A stretch of 64,000 bases of DNA. It comes from Aquimarina sp. TRL1. GTDB taxonomy: Bacteria > Bacteroidota > Bacteroidia > Flavobacteriales > Flavobacteriaceae. The stretch is taken from assembly GCF_013365535.1 (NCBI RefSeq), contig NZ_CP053590.1, positions 3,648,501 to 3,712,500 of the forward strand. The letters are read 5' to 3'. Position numbers and translations under genes: made by a program. Positions within the stretch are counted from its first letter, which is position 1. Every line of letters starts with the position of its first letter. Under the pieces are notes generated by a model. The model did no database searches, was not told where the DNA came from, and saw only the letters and a program-made list of their open reading frames with translations. This document shows positions 8,419 through 18,066 of the stretch, piece after piece.

Positions 8419-9493
8419 TGAGGGGGTAGTTTTCGATAATTAAAGGAATAATGATGGTAAATATATCGTCTTTGTCTTGTATTATTACTTGTTCATCAAG
8501 ACTAAGTTGATATCGTTCAACTAAGCTTTTTAATCCAGTTTTATTAGAGGTTGATATAGGTTTCTTTGACACTTTCTTAGGGTTGCTTATGATCAATGTT
8601 TCGTTTCGTTTTTCAATTGTCAATTCTAGTTTTTCGCCCTCCTTACAGGTATTGTGCTTTACGAAATTCTCAATTAGAACCTGGAGCGTATTAGGGACTA
8701 AAAATATGTTTTTAAAATCGTCAATAATAAATCTGATTTGGTAGCAATTGTTGAATTTTACATTAATAATATTCAGGTATTTCTTAGCGAAACTAATTTC
8801 CTGACTTAGCGGAATGATAGCTTGATTATTTGATTTTATGATATGACGGTATAAAACAGCAAGGTCTGTTATAAAATCTTTCGCCTCGTTTTTATCTACA
8901 TCTACCAGATGATGCAATATATTTAGATTATTGAATAAAAAATGAGGTTCAAAACCTTTGTTGAGCAAATCGAGTTGATTTTGTAATAGTGCTTTTTCAT
9001 GATCGTCTATCTGTTTTCGTAGTGTTACATTTTTATGCATATAAAAATAGCCGAGCATTAAAAGTATAATCGGAATTCCAAAGGATATTTCCCAGTCAAG
9101 TGCATTAAGTAATATCAAATTGAATGGGATACCGATGCCTCCGGAAAAGATAAATCTAATAAGCACAAAATAAATGAGAGACCAAATTAGTGTAAGAAAT
9201 ATGGCTAAGAGTAATATAAGAATGTATTGCCGGATATTTGGGTAATAGATTTTGGTATCGAAATACTTAATGACCGGGAATAATACGATTGGAGTTAATA
9301 TACAATAGCATAGCAGAATTAAATGAATGTCTAGTCTATAAAACTGGACATCTCCTCCGGTTGTATATGTATACTTTATATAATAATTGACGGCACTCCA
9401 AATTATAGCATATACAATTAGAAGCGCCCCAATTAAAATATTTTGTCCGGTTTTACTATTTCGAATATTGGTGTACCACATTTCCTTTCTCAT
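8393..9493 (-). CDS. LytS-like sensor histidine kinase
   Basis: Four or five N-terminal membrane segments precede a cytoplasmic His_kinase domain with the diagnostic FEPHFLFNNLN motif (phospho-acceptor His) and a short HATPase with N-box LIENFVKHN. It overlaps the response regulator gene downstream (26 bp) and the membrane protein gene upstream (38 bp). Start is ATG at 9493 or 9481; the second has a better AGGA spacing and cannot be excluded. Confidence 0.92.
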   Translation of the reverse strand: MRKEMWYTNIRNSKTGQNILIGALLIVYAIIWSAVNYYIKYTYTTGGDVQFYRLDIHLILLCYCILTPIVLFPVIKYFDTKIYYPNIRQYILILLLAIFLTLIWSLIYFVLIRFIFSGGIGIPFNLILLNALDWEISFGIPIILLMLGYFYMHKNVTLRKQIDDHEKALLQNQLDLLNKGFEPHFLFNNLNILHHLVDVDKNEAKDFITDLAVLYRHIIKSNNQAIIPLSQEISFAKKYLNIINVKFNNCYQIRFIIDDFKNIFLVPNTLQVLIENFVKHNTCKEGEKLELTIEKRNETLIISNPKKVSKKPISTSNKTGLKSLVERYQLSLDEQVIIQDKDDIFTIIIPLIIENYPLNEDTHYRR

Positions 9494-10178
9494 CTAAAAT
9501 TTGGAATACAGCTTCGTCATTATCATCTACTTTCAAAATAATGCGGGCATTTTGTTTGCTATCATACAGTGTCAATGCAGCATTATGATTTTCGACTCCT
9601 AAATTGACTCTGGAAACCATCTGAGATTGTAAAATTTTGAGTTGTTCTCCGGGTTCATTCGTATTAATCTTTGAGTTTCTGGCTTCTTCAAGAAACTTCT
9701 TTTTGTCAAAACCAGCATCTTTTCTTGGACTGTCTAAAACCACAAAATGTGCAGCAGAGGTTTCAGGGGTTTGAATTCGATTATAACCAATTGCCTCTAA
9801 GGGAACACCCGTGTAATCCAAACTATTCAAAGCAAATGACATTTCCTTGGTACCTCCGTAACCAATACCGCCAACTTCATCTCCGTCTGGACCTATAAAT
9901 ATAATGGCAGCCATATTGGGAGGCACGTTTCTTTCTATTTCTTCTCCTCCAAAAGGTGCGGTAGTTAAATCAGTTGTCATTCGGATTCTTTCTGTCCCTA
10001 AACTATCGATCATTGTCAGTTTCTTAACCACGATTTCATCAAAATGCTGAACATTGGTGCCTGAGCTTTTAAAGGCGGATATAATAAGGATTATAGAGAA
10101 TATACCTATGATGGTTACCACACTTTTTAACAAACGATTTTGTTGTTTGATGGCATCATAATTAGAATGTGTATTCAT
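9456..10178 (-). CDS. Single-pass membrane protein of unknown function, first gene of the LytS/LytR operon
   Basis: One N-terminal membrane anchor (residues 18-35) carries a predicted extracytoplasmic domain of about 200 residues rich in short beta motifs (FIGPDGDEVGGIGYGG; DEKGNVVHQY). The family is not recognised. Its 3' end overlaps the kinase gene by 38 bp, so the three genes form one operon. A role as accessory sensor or output protein is possible but unproven. Confidence 0.75.
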   Translation of the reverse strand: MNTHSNYDAIKQQNRLLKSVVTIIGIFSIILIISAFKSSGTNVQHFDEIVVKKLTMIDSLGTERIRMTTDLTTAPFGGEEIERNVPPNMAAIIFIGPDGDEVGGIGYGGTKEMSFALNSLDYTGVPLEAIGYNRIQTPETSAAHFVVLDSPRKDAGFDKKKFLEEARNSKINTNEPGEQLKILQSQMVSRVNLGVENHNAALTLYDSKQNARIILKVDDNDEAVFQILDEKGNVVHQYSK

Positions 10179-10310
10179 TTTACTTTTTTTTAATTAGTTA
10201 AAAATATTTTGATGCAAAATTGTTCTGAATACCTTCTTATTACAAGTGTTTTCCATTTAACTTAGATATTTATAGGTTTAACTTGGTTTAATCAGGGGTA
10301 ACTGTTTTTA

Positions 10311-10440
10311 GTGTATGATTTTGTCGTGTATTGGCGGAACTAATTTAGTAAATACAGACAGTATAGAAAACCTGTATGAATTTTCATAAATAGGAGAGTG
10401 CTAACTATATTTTATACGCCATGTTGGGAATAATTTTTTA
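10311..10440 (-). repeat. attC-like site, family H
   Basis: The left part is closely similar to the spacer at 34605 (shared stretch CTAATTTAGTAAATACA, then an imperfect hairpin GAAAA...TTTTC). The right end TATACGCCATGTTGGGAA matches the spacer ending at 38503. The rest of the 10179-10582 gap shows no gene. Confidence 0.45.
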
Positions 10441-10582
10441 TGCTTTCTAAAATTGCTATTGTAAATAGAATAATATCTATAAAATAGGACGTAAACTACC
10501 ACTTGTTACCAGGTAGAGGGCGATGATGATTACATACAATGTTATATTTTTTGCCAATTTATTTATGCAGGATATGTTCATC

Positions 10583-11404
10583 TTACTCTAGGGAATCACC
10601 GATTCCATCTAAACGTATTTTTATAACCTTGTTACTAGACATGGTGTAAAAACCGGATGACTCAGAACTTTTTACGCTAAGATCATTCGATGAGTTTTCT
10701 GTCATACTTATGTCTGATCCAATAAAGCAACGTTTCTCCAGATCAAAATAATATGTGGAGATGCCAGTTATTTTTTGGGTATAATGTCCTTCCAGGTCCT
10801 TTGTTAGCTTAAGGGTTGAAATATCCAATAGTCCTTTCAAAATGGCACATTTTCTACCTTGTATCGTTCTAATTTTAGTAAAAGTTATTGTGTTAAATCC
10901 TTCATTATATAATGAGGGGTCCTCTTCAAGAGGAAGCTTAAGTGGAATTTTATAAGATTCTCCTCTTTGTATATTTGAAGCGGGAAGGGGCATTAAAAGT
11001 TTAAAATACATATCAGCATCTGATTCCCCAAAGTTTCCATTTGGTGTTATATCGGCAATAGTTTTTGTAGGAATAGTCAAAGAAGATGAGTCGTTGAGAG
11101 TCCCATCTTCTTTGAACCATTTATACTGTAATTGTAAGTCTTTTATACTAAAATCGGCAAGTTGATTTGGCTTTGCCTGAACAGTAATAGTACTCTTTTC
11201 GACTATTGCCGATTTTAGCAGAGGACTGTTTTCTGACTTCTTAAACTCACTTGATACCGTTGCTTTTAGTGAATAGACGTATGTATTGTTATTACTGAAA
11301 TCCCAAATTAATTTAAAGGCTTCAGAATCATTATTGATATTTTTCTTTGGGCTCCCACAACTGGCAATTACTATACTTAGTAGTATAAGTATTGTTTTAT
11401 TCAT
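10583..11404 (-). CDS. Lipoprotein of unknown function
   Basis: A lipobox (VIASCGSP) predicts membrane anchoring of a roughly 255-residue, beta-rich, soluble domain. Family not recognised. It is flanked on both sides by inverted-repeat spacers (families H and K), so it looks like a single-gene unit of the cassette-like array. Confidence 0.7.
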   Translation of the reverse strand: MNKTILILLSIVIASCGSPKKNINNDSEAFKLIWDFSNNNTYVYSLKATVSSEFKKSENSPLLKSAIVEKSTITVQAKPNQLADFSIKDLQLQYKWFKEDGTLNDSSSLTIPTKTIADITPNGNFGESDADMYFKLLMPLPASNIQRGESYKIPLKLPLEEDPSLYNEGFNTITFTKIRTIQGRKCAILKGLLDISTLKLTKDLEGHYTQKITGISTYYFDLEKRCFIGSDISMTENSSNDLSVKSSESSGFYTMSSNKVIKIRLDGIGDSLE

Positions 11405-11430
11405 ATTAATTTAGTTATCTATAACAGTAA

Positions 11431-11484
11431 ATATAACAAACGTAGTTGAGCTGAAGAGGCATTATGTTTTGTTATATTGTGTCA
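11431..11484 (-). repeat. Short attC-like site, family K
   Basis: ATATAACAAA (11431-11440) pairs with TTTGTTATAT (11468-11477). The left arm ATATAACAAACGT recurs in the spacer at 40571. Confidence 0.45.
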
Positions 11485-11491
11485 ATAGCTT

Positions 11492-12592
11492 TTATTTTTT
11501 AATTGCTGGTACAATATATTCGCTTAGTAGTTTAGATGTTTGATTATGAGATTTCATTCCTCCGTTGTAAAACGAACTAGTCAGAACAACGACCATATCT
11601 AAATCAGGGAAAACAACTACTTTATTTCCACCTGTTCCTGTCATATAATATGCTTTTTCATTACCAAAATCTGAAATCCACCACAAATAACCATATTTAT
11701 ATTCTCTATCTACATTGAATTTTGCTTTGGGAGTTGTTGATTTAGTTACCCAATCTTTAGAAATTATTTGCGTTCCTTTCCATTTACCTTGATTTAAATA
11801 GAGTTGACCGAATTTGAGTAAGTCCCTACTGCGAAGCCCTAATCCACCGCCAGTCATTGGGATATTTATTGGAGTCATCTGCCAATGATAATTTGATATA
11901 CCTAATTTATTAAACAATGATTTCTTTGCATAGGTGTCTAAATTACCGGAAATATGATTTATAATATCCCCCAAGACAACCACTCCGGCAGTACAATAAC
12001 TAAAACTTCTTCCGTATTCAGAATTTTCTGGTTTTGTTACCCATTCAGGATATCCTTTTATAGGCAAATCCCAGTAGAATTTTACCCAATCTTCTACTAA
12101 ATACATCCGTTCTTCATTTCCTCTTGATAGTTGATTCCAGTCATCACATTCTAATGATGACGACATTGTAAGCAAATCTTCGATGGTAATACTATCTTTT
12201 CTGACATCAGGGTAATAGATGTTTTTTCTTTTTGAATACTTCGAAGCAAATTCCTTTTCGGATGTCAGTTTCTTATCATCAATTAAACAACCAATTAGAG
12301 TTCCGGCAATCGTTTTGGTAGCAGAACGGGTATTGTGAAGCGTTGAATCTTTAGCCCCGTTATAATATTTTTCGAACACTAAATTTCCTTGGTGGGCAAT
12401 AACAATACTGGTGATTTGTTTAAAATGACTGGAAGCGATAAGGCTATCCATTTTTTTTAAAACCTTATTCCCAGTTAAGGAATTACTTGTATTCCAGCCA
12501 TCTTTTAGTTGTCTGGGAGTGAAAGGGGTTTCTTGTCCAAGAAGTACTTGAGAGAAAATGAGTATAAATAGTGTTAGCTTGAAGTTGTACAT
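11492..12592 (-). CDS. Secreted serine hydrolase, beta-lactamase family (class C type)
   Basis: Signal peptide (LLGQ) then a beta-lactamase fold: SATK tetrad in RSATKTIAGT, YCTAG in the position of the YxN motif, and a late YYMTGTGGNK segment in place of the usual KTG/HxG. It resembles 6-aminohexanoate-dimer hydrolase/EstB-type enzymes. An AraC regulator gene lies 55 bp upstream on the same strand. Confidence 0.85.
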   Translation of the reverse strand: MYNFKLTLFILIFSQVLLGQETPFTPRQLKDGWNTSNSLTGNKVLKKMDSLIASSHFKQITSIVIAHQGNLVFEKYYNGAKDSTLHNTRSATKTIAGTLIGCLIDDKKLTSEKEFASKYSKRKNIYYPDVRKDSITIEDLLTMSSSLECDDWNQLSRGNEERMYLVEDWVKFYWDLPIKGYPEWVTKPENSEYGRSFSYCTAGVVVLGDIINHISGNLDTYAKKSLFNKLGISNYHWQMTPINIPMTGGGLGLRSRDLLKFGQLYLNQGKWKGTQIISKDWVTKSTTPKAKFNVDREYKYGYLWWISDFGNEKAYYMTGTGGNKVVVFPDLDMVVVLTSSFYNGGMKSHNQTSKLLSEYIVPAIKK

Positions 12593-12647
12593 TATGATGT
12601 TTTTTTAGCAAAGAACTCAATTCTATTTCGTAAAAAATTGGAAATTC

Positions 12648-13457
12648 TTAACCTAGAATTTTAATCACCTCTTTCGGGGTGTATTTTAGGTGTTTTTTAA
12701 ATTCTAAAATCATATGACTTTGGTCGTAATAATTCATTAAATATGCAATGTCTGTTAGCGTGTGTTTTTTGGTAAGAATAGCATTCAGTGTTTTATTTAA
12801 TCTAATCTCTCTGCAATATTGACCAAAAGTTTTTCCATAGAACTTATGAAATGTTCTGGAAAGATATACTGGATGTAATTTCAGTTCATTGCTTATTTGC
12901 TCAAGAGTGATTCTCTCTTCTGAATTTTCGTAAATCAATTCTTCGAGTTTTTTAAACCAGTGAGGCTTTTTTCTATCGGTCTTTTCATTCGATTCCTTAA
13001 TTCTTGATAATAGCTGTAATAGTAACAATTCAATACTAGCTTGATTAAAATTATCTGATTGTTTTGATTCGAGTAAAATTTTGAAAACAAGATTCTTGGA
13101 GTATGAATCTTGAACTTTTATGCTCCCTTCAATATTGGTGATGTCAAAATTCAACTTCTTAGCCCAATTTCTATTGATTTCTATATGAGCTCCTCTCGTA
13201 AATTCGGGAGGTTTTATATTTCGATGAAAATCCTGCCAGTTGTGAAATAAAAGAGCCCCTTGAGATAAGGTATACTTTTCTTTTTTATTTTCTTCAATTA
13301 GTTTGCCCTGAAGTAAAAATGTAAAATAAGGGTTTTCGTGTGAGTGCCAGTCCACGTAGTCATGTGTGTATTCTGTATCAGTTACTGTGATTCCATTAAA
13401 ACTCAGCTTATGATTTAACTCTCCAAAATATTGTCCTTCTTTTAATTGTTTAATCAT
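12648..13457 (-). CDS. AraC-family transcriptional regulator (cupin type)
   Basis: An N-terminal cupin-like sensor (DWHSHENPYFTFLLQG) is joined to a C-terminal AraC DNA-binding domain (about residues 170-268; LHPVYLSRTFHKFYGKTFG). It sits immediately upstream of a secreted serine hydrolase gene in the same direction and probably controls it. Confidence 0.88.
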   Translation of the reverse strand: MIKQLKEGQYFGELNHKLSFNGITVTDTEYTHDYVDWHSHENPYFTFLLQGKLIEENKKEKYTLSQGALLFHNWQDFHRNIKPPEFTRGAHIEINRNWAKKLNFDITNIEGSIKVQDSYSKNLVFKILLESKQSDNFNQASIELLLLQLLSRIKESNEKTDRKKPHWFKKLEELIYENSEERITLEQISNELKLHPVYLSRTFHKFYGKTFGQYCREIRLNKTLNAILTKKHTLTDIAYLMNYYDQSHMILEFKKHLKYTPKEVIKILG

Positions 13458-13490
13458 TTTTTGATGGGGTCTAATTGATACTAAGGTTTC

Positions 13491-13650
13491 CTATATGTAT
13501 CGTAGTAATGCAAAATGTTACTGCACGGTTCTATTTTTCTATGCAGTAGCTATTAGCATTTTCATTGAATAAACATTGTACTTTATCAAAAATACAGCAA
13601 TCATTTGATTGATTCCTTAGTTGCTATAATTACATATAATAATGATGTTA
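13491..13650 (-). repeat. attC-like site, family B
   Basis: Shares with the spacers at 27590, 31700, 43490 and 46170 the left stretch GCAAAATGTTAC, the middle TATCAAAAATACA-type block and the right end TTGCTATAATTACATAT. The rest of the 13458-13840 gap (13651-13840) holds no gene I can support. Confidence 0.55.
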
Positions 13651-13840
13651 GAGTATATTATTTTTATTTTACATTAGATTTTTACTTCAATCAAATTCAG
13701 TTTTTTTCATTTCTTAACATATCTGCTCAAATAAATTAACCGTTTCTAGTTTTAACTAATAAGACGTATAGGAGAGGTCATAGTTCCTATGAATATTTTA
13801 TATTTTGTGGGTATTAGTAGAATTTATGTACGGCACAATT

Positions 13841-14332
13841 TTAGAGTACCTTCTCAGACTTGAACATTTCTTTTCTTGTCAAGACCAGACCGATAGCCAT
13901 CAATATGCAAAACATAAAAGGGAAGATAAAGAATGGTACTCCCGTCTCGGTAAAAAACCTAAACACACTATAGGCATCCTGAAAACCGAGCCAGATAAGG
14001 GCGACCAACATATACCACCAAGCCCACTTATGACCATCTCTTAAAGCAAAGCGACTAATCATAATGATTGAGAAAGCCCCTATAATTATGTTGACAGAGC
14101 TTAGGGCGGAGATGAGGTCAAGAAAATCACCAGAATCCTCTGACACGTTGATCATATCATTATAACTAAAGTCCAGCTTAGCGATAACCAAATCCCAGGT
14201 GGAGTCCGGATTACTTTTAGACATCATCGAAGTAATGAACATTGTCCAGCCTGCCATGAAAGGAATAAAACCAGCTGCAAAATTCCACTTCCAGCTTTTT
14301 ATTTCATTGTGTTGTGTTGTTGATTTTTTCAT
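13841..14332 (-). CDS. Four-helix membrane protein of unknown function
   Basis: Four hydrophobic segments (about residues 17-37, 75-93, 103-120, 130-150) with short loops; no recognised family. Its 5' end is 48 bp after the stop of the next gene upstream (14380-14868), so co-transcription with that gene is likely. Confidence 0.65.
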   Translation of the reverse strand: MKKSTTQHNEIKSWKWNFAAGFIPFMAGWTMFITSMMSKSNPDSTWDLVIAKLDFSYNDMINVSEDSGDFLDLISALSSVNIIIGAFSIIMISRFALRDGHKWAWWYMLVALIWLGFQDAYSVFRFFTETGVPFFIFPFMFCILMAIGLVLTRKEMFKSEKVL

Positions 14333-14379
14333 CTTACTGATATAATTATTGCAAGTATTGAATGTATATGGTGAATTTA

Positions 14380-14868
14380 TTAAAATTCAAACCCCAGATG
14401 AAACCCCATTGTTCCTTCTACTTCCTCTGAGATAACTGTACCGATTACGGGACCGAAATGAAACCAGGCTGTCGGTCTGATATTGATCTCGGATTCGGTA
14501 TAGGCTCCAAGTTTAAAATCCCTATGATCACTTGACAAAGCAAGGTTTACCCCTGCATTGACAGTAATCCAGGGGGCTGGATTTATACCTCCAAGTAACG
14601 CTATATCGTGCAAGGTTTCCTCTTCTTCAAATTTTGTAGTATAAGAAAAGCCTGCTCCCCATTTATGAGTAAACCAGTAAGTAAAGTGAATTTCTGTACC
14701 TATTACTCCTTTGTCATGTTCAAAAGAATAGGCATAAATACTGGAAGTTATGATTTCGTAAACACCTGTTTCCTGTTCTTTTTCATGTTTATGCTCTTGT
14801 GCAAAGGACAGATTACCCATGCTTATAAAAAAAATGCATAATGTGATTATGATGCTTTGTCGCTTCAT
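14380..14868 (-). CDS. Small secreted, probably outer-membrane beta-barrel protein
   Basis: Signal peptide (LSFAQ), a short His/Glu-rich linker, then alternating amphipathic strands ending in a C-terminal Phe (FHLGFEF), typical of small outer-membrane beta barrels. Lies 105 bp after a DUF4331 gene and may form an operon with it and the four-helix membrane protein gene. Confidence 0.6.
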   Translation of the reverse strand: MKRQSIIITLCIFFISMGNLSFAQEHKHEKEQETGVYEIITSSIYAYSFEHDKGVIGTEIHFTYWFTHKWGAGFSYTTKFEEEETLHDIALLGGINPAPWITVNAGVNLALSSDHRDFKLGAYTESEINIRPTAWFHFGPVIGTVISEEVEGTMGFHLGFEF

Positions 14869-14972
14869 TTTGTGCAGATAACTTGTGAATTAAAATTATG
14901 TACTGACCTTTTGGCTATTCAAAGAAGTTGTGCCAGCGAACATGACACAACGGTCTCATCATAGTTTGAAAG

Positions 14973-16055
14973 TCAATCAGCTGATACTAAATATGGGAAA
15001 CTATCGGTAAAGTTTGCTGTTTTTACATCAGTATAGTTAGGAAATGGTTTACCTACCAGGATTTCCAGAGCAGTATCCATTGCATTGTCTGTAAGGTTTC
15101 TCCCGTTTATAACAGGCATCGTATAGGAAGCAGGTGTACCTACAATATAGGGGACATAATCCGGCAATAGTAGTTCTGCCATTTTTTTAGCATAAGCCTT
15201 TGGGTCTGATTGTGATTTTGATAAGCTCGCATAGGTCTCTATTACCCTAATACAGTTTTCTCTTCGTTCATCATCATCCAGTATATTCCCTGCATTTTGT
15301 TTATCTCGATCTCCTTGTGTTTCCATATACAGATGAGGCAATAGTACATGACCAATTCTGTTGACTCGATGCCAGTGTGCGTGGTCATGTCCTTTTTCAG
15401 TCCCCTTTATTTTAGCTGCTGAAGAAGCATGGTAGTAAATTTTATTTCCCAACATTTCATTTGGTACATCCACCACTATGGTTGCAATTTTAGCCGTTTT
15501 AAATAAGTCATTTCCTTTGTCTGAGGAAAATACAGTTTCATCCCATTCTCCTTTTTCAACAGTTGCCTTCAGTTTTCCATATAATGCTTCTCCATTTCCA
15601 TTAAAAGGATCTTTCACAATACCAGCCCATACTCGCATCCCATTCTTTAAATGAATAGTTTCATTGATAGTACCTTTGCCAATTCTTTTTCCTTTATCTC
15701 CTAATTGAGGATTGGGACTTGGAGCGGCATAAATTCTGATATTGTTATTAGAAAAACTAAATCCGAAAGAAATACCACGATCCATATTTTCATCAAAGCC
15801 AATGTGTAGTTGGCGATATCCGTTTTTGTCTCCAAAGTTTTTATAAAATGTAGAATCTGTAGATGCCTGCGGGTTGAAATCTACAATAAATGTGGTCATG
15901 CCCTCATTGGAAGAAGGGAAGCAATAAACATCTGTTAAGTCGTACATAGGGTACTTCTGAGCCAATTCGGTTTCGAAGTGATGTCCTGCGGTTAGTATAA
16001 TAAATCCTAATGCCAGTAGCGGGATATACCTTAACTTTTGAATTTTAGACAGCAT
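14973..16055 (-). CDS. DUF4331 family exported protein
   Basis: After a hydrophobic N-terminus the mature start AGHHFETELAQKYPMYDLTD with DVYCFPSS is the hallmark of DUF4331 proteins (secreted, function unknown, often in metal- or stress-linked clusters). Residues HDHAHWHR form a local His-rich patch. An AraC regulator gene is 149 bp upstream with a 20-bp palindrome in the gap. Confidence 0.8.
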   Translation of the reverse strand: MLSKIQKLRYIPLLALGFIILTAGHHFETELAQKYPMYDLTDVYCFPSSNEGMTTFIVDFNPQASTDSTFYKNFGDKNGYRQLHIGFDENMDRGISFGFSFSNNNIRIYAAPSPNPQLGDKGKRIGKGTINETIHLKNGMRVWAGIVKDPFNGNGEALYGKLKATVEKGEWDETVFSSDKGNDLFKTAKIATIVVDVPNEMLGNKIYYHASSAAKIKGTEKGHDHAHWHRVNRIGHVLLPHLYMETQGDRDKQNAGNILDDDERRENCIRVIETYASLSKSQSDPKAYAKKMAELLLPDYVPYIVGTPASYTMPVINGRNLTDNAMDTALEILVGKPFPNYTDVKTANFTDSFPYLVSAD

Positions 16056-16142
16056 GATAAAATATTTTTATGAATTAATGGTGTAAAGGTAGGCTAGGGG
16101 GCAGGATTCGTTGATAGCATTTTTCCCTTTTGATTTAGCATT

Positions 16143-16162
16143 ATCTCAAAATGTTTTGAGAT
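16143..16162 (-). promoter_or_regulatory. 20-bp palindrome, operator candidate
   Basis: ATCTCAAAA-TG-TTTTGAGAT lies 88 bp upstream of the DUF4331 start and 43 bp downstream of the AraC stop. The two-base centre and the absence of a T-run fit a protein-binding site better than a terminator. Confidence 0.45.
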
Positions 16163-16204
16163 GCAGGATAGTAAAAGTAATTGATATTGAGGGGGATGCT
16201 TTTT

Positions 16205-17053
16205 CTATTTTGTTAATTGCTTTATCTTTTTCCTATAATGTGAGGGGGAAATTCCTGTATTTGTTTTAAAAAATCTGCTGAATGTATAAATGTCTGTAAA
16301 ACTCAATTCTTCGGCAATTTTACTAATTGATTTAGAAGTATGCTTTAGTAGTCTTACCGCTTGCAATTGTCTTCTTTCTTTTATGATTTCAAAAGGAGTT
16401 CTGTTATCGTATTTTTTAAAAAGATTGGAAAGGGATTTTGGAGAAATATGAAGCATCTTTGCATAAGCTTCTACAGTTGTAATCGTTTTATAGTGTTTTT
16501 CAATTAAAAAATGATACTCTTTAATGATATCTACTTCAAAATTAGTGGAAATGAATTCGATATTTTGAACTTTGAAAGCTCTGGTAGATACTGCAATAAT
16601 CAGGTCAATCGTACTTTGTAATACAGGTAATTTATAGGCATCTCTATTTTGCAATTCCTCAAATAACCAATTCCATGTCCATTCGCAGAAAGATAGCATT
16701 TCATTTGTTAATGAAATCTTTGGAATATTAGCCGATCCAAAAAACAACACGCCTTGACAACCAAGCTCTGAGTGTTTTTGGTCTTTGCAAAAAAAAGCAT
16801 GATTGAAATGCATGATGCGTAATGTAGTAAATTTTGTATGCTCTATTACATTTGCTTCGGTAAGGAATAGAACACAATTTTGTTTAATGGTAACCAATTG
16901 ATTATCTATATGAAAGGCAGCGGGTTCTCCCACGTTCCATACAATACAGAAACTCCCTTGTGTTAAGTGATTCAATTCATCAACCTCATGATACTGAACT
17001 TCTAGCATTGTAAACACTTCATTTATCTCTGTTTGGTAATGTGACGAAATCAT
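16205..17053 (-). CDS. AraC-family transcriptional regulator
   Basis: The C-terminal 100 residues are an AraC double helix-turn-helix (AKMLHISPKSLSNLFKKY; IAEELSFTDIYTFSRFFK). The N-terminal half is a cupin-like sensor that starts close to an ATG at 17053, with an alternative Met 16 codons in. The neighbouring downstream DUF4331 gene is the likely target. Confidence 0.87.
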   Translation of the reverse strand: MISSHYQTEINEVFTMLEVQYHEVDELNHLTQGSFCIVWNVGEPAAFHIDNQLVTIKQNCVLFLTEANVIEHTKFTTLRIMHFNHAFFCKDQKHSELGCQGVLFFGSANIPKISLTNEMLSFCEWTWNWLFEELQNRDAYKLPVLQSTIDLIIAVSTRAFKVQNIEFISTNFEVDIIKEYHFLIEKHYKTITTVEAYAKMLHISPKSLSNLFKKYDNRTPFEIIKERRQLQAVRLLKHTSKSISKIAEELSFTDIYTFSRFFKTNTGISPSHYRKKIKQLTK

Positions 17054-17214
17054 ATTAGCTATTTTGGTACGGTTCTATAAAGGGGATAATATCACCTAAA
17101 TTAGTATAACTTAGTTTGTCAGTTTTACCTATTTATTTGTCAATGCTTCAAATTATGGGCTTTGTTTGTTTTTTTATGACCACCGAGGATTCGACTATAA
17201 ATAGTTGCTTATAG

Positions 17215-17285
17215 TTATAAGATAGTAAAATAGTAATAAAGCGAGGAATATTCGCAAGAATATTCCGATTGGCACTTACATACTC
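17215..17285 (-). repeat. Hairpin spacer, unclassified cassette-type site
   Basis: A perfect 9-bp stem GGAATATTC/GAATATTCC (17245-17253, 17258-17266) closed by a GCAA tetraloop. The spacer at 41444 has the same GCAA-loop arrangement. No T-tract on either side. Confidence 0.35.
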
Positions 17286-17299
17286 AATTATTAATAGCT

Positions 17300-17884
17300 T
17301 TATTTTATGTCAATTTCTTTTACCATTGACTTAACAGGAATTGCTGTGATCTTTTCTTTTGTTTTCAAAAAGAGATATTCACTGGTTTTCCCAATAAGTA
17401 TTCCTTTTCTTATATCTCCATCATTAAATTTTACTCCAATCGTTTTGCCTTCAGTTTCAATTTGTTTTTTAATGGAATTCCCATATCCATCAGAGGCAAT
17501 GTACAGGTAGCTCAAAAGAATGATAGAGTATACGGTATATCTAACCGGGTTAAACCATTTTTTCTTATCCATTCCCATATTAATCTTTGAGTAAGATTCT
17601 GGATTCTTTTTTTTCCAATAAACATCAAACCGGATTAAAGAGAACCCAAAAAATATTGAACCAAAGGAAAATAATAACACTTTTATGTCAGAAAACGGAG
17701 CGATTAAAAAATCAAAGATATCTGCATAATCGAAAATATTAATTCCAAATTGGTGATATTTTTGAAATGAAAATAGCATTCCTATCCCAACGGTTATAAT
17801 ATAACTTATCGACATTAGGGTTTGTAATTCACCAATGATTACTTCGTAAGAGTTTTTTATTAGTCCTTCGTCTGTTTGTTTCAT
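17300..17884 (-). CDS. Membrane protein of unknown function
   Basis: Three hydrophobic segments followed by a short C-terminal beta-rich domain (GVKFNDGDIRKGILIGKTSE...). The ATG at 17884 (MKQTDEGL) is preferred over an upstream start that would add 16 residues. No known family recognised. Single-gene unit. Confidence 0.6.
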   Translation of the reverse strand: MKQTDEGLIKNSYEVIIGELQTLMSISYIITVGIGMLFSFQKYHQFGINIFDYADIFDFLIAPFSDIKVLLFSFGSIFFGFSLIRFDVYWKKKNPESYSKINMGMDKKKWFNPVRYTVYSIILLSYLYIASDGYGNSIKKQIETEGKTIGVKFNDGDIRKGILIGKTSEYLFLKTKEKITAIPVKSMVKEIDIK

Positions 17885-18066
17885 ATTACTGTTAATGTTA
17901 TGTATAAGAAACGTAAGACTGGTAACAAGCAATACGTTCCGGGTTGGTATTAAGTCAAATATAAATATTTTGCTTTTATCATTTTTTTGATATATCTAAA
18001 ACTTTATAAGTAAAGACTTTAGGGATAAACACAGACTTTCTTTTGGATCAAAAGCTTTATGTTTTC

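Noticed and set aside
17245..17266. GCAA-loop hairpin as a terminator
   Set aside because: Perfect stem but no T-tract on either side; better grouped with the spacer hairpins.
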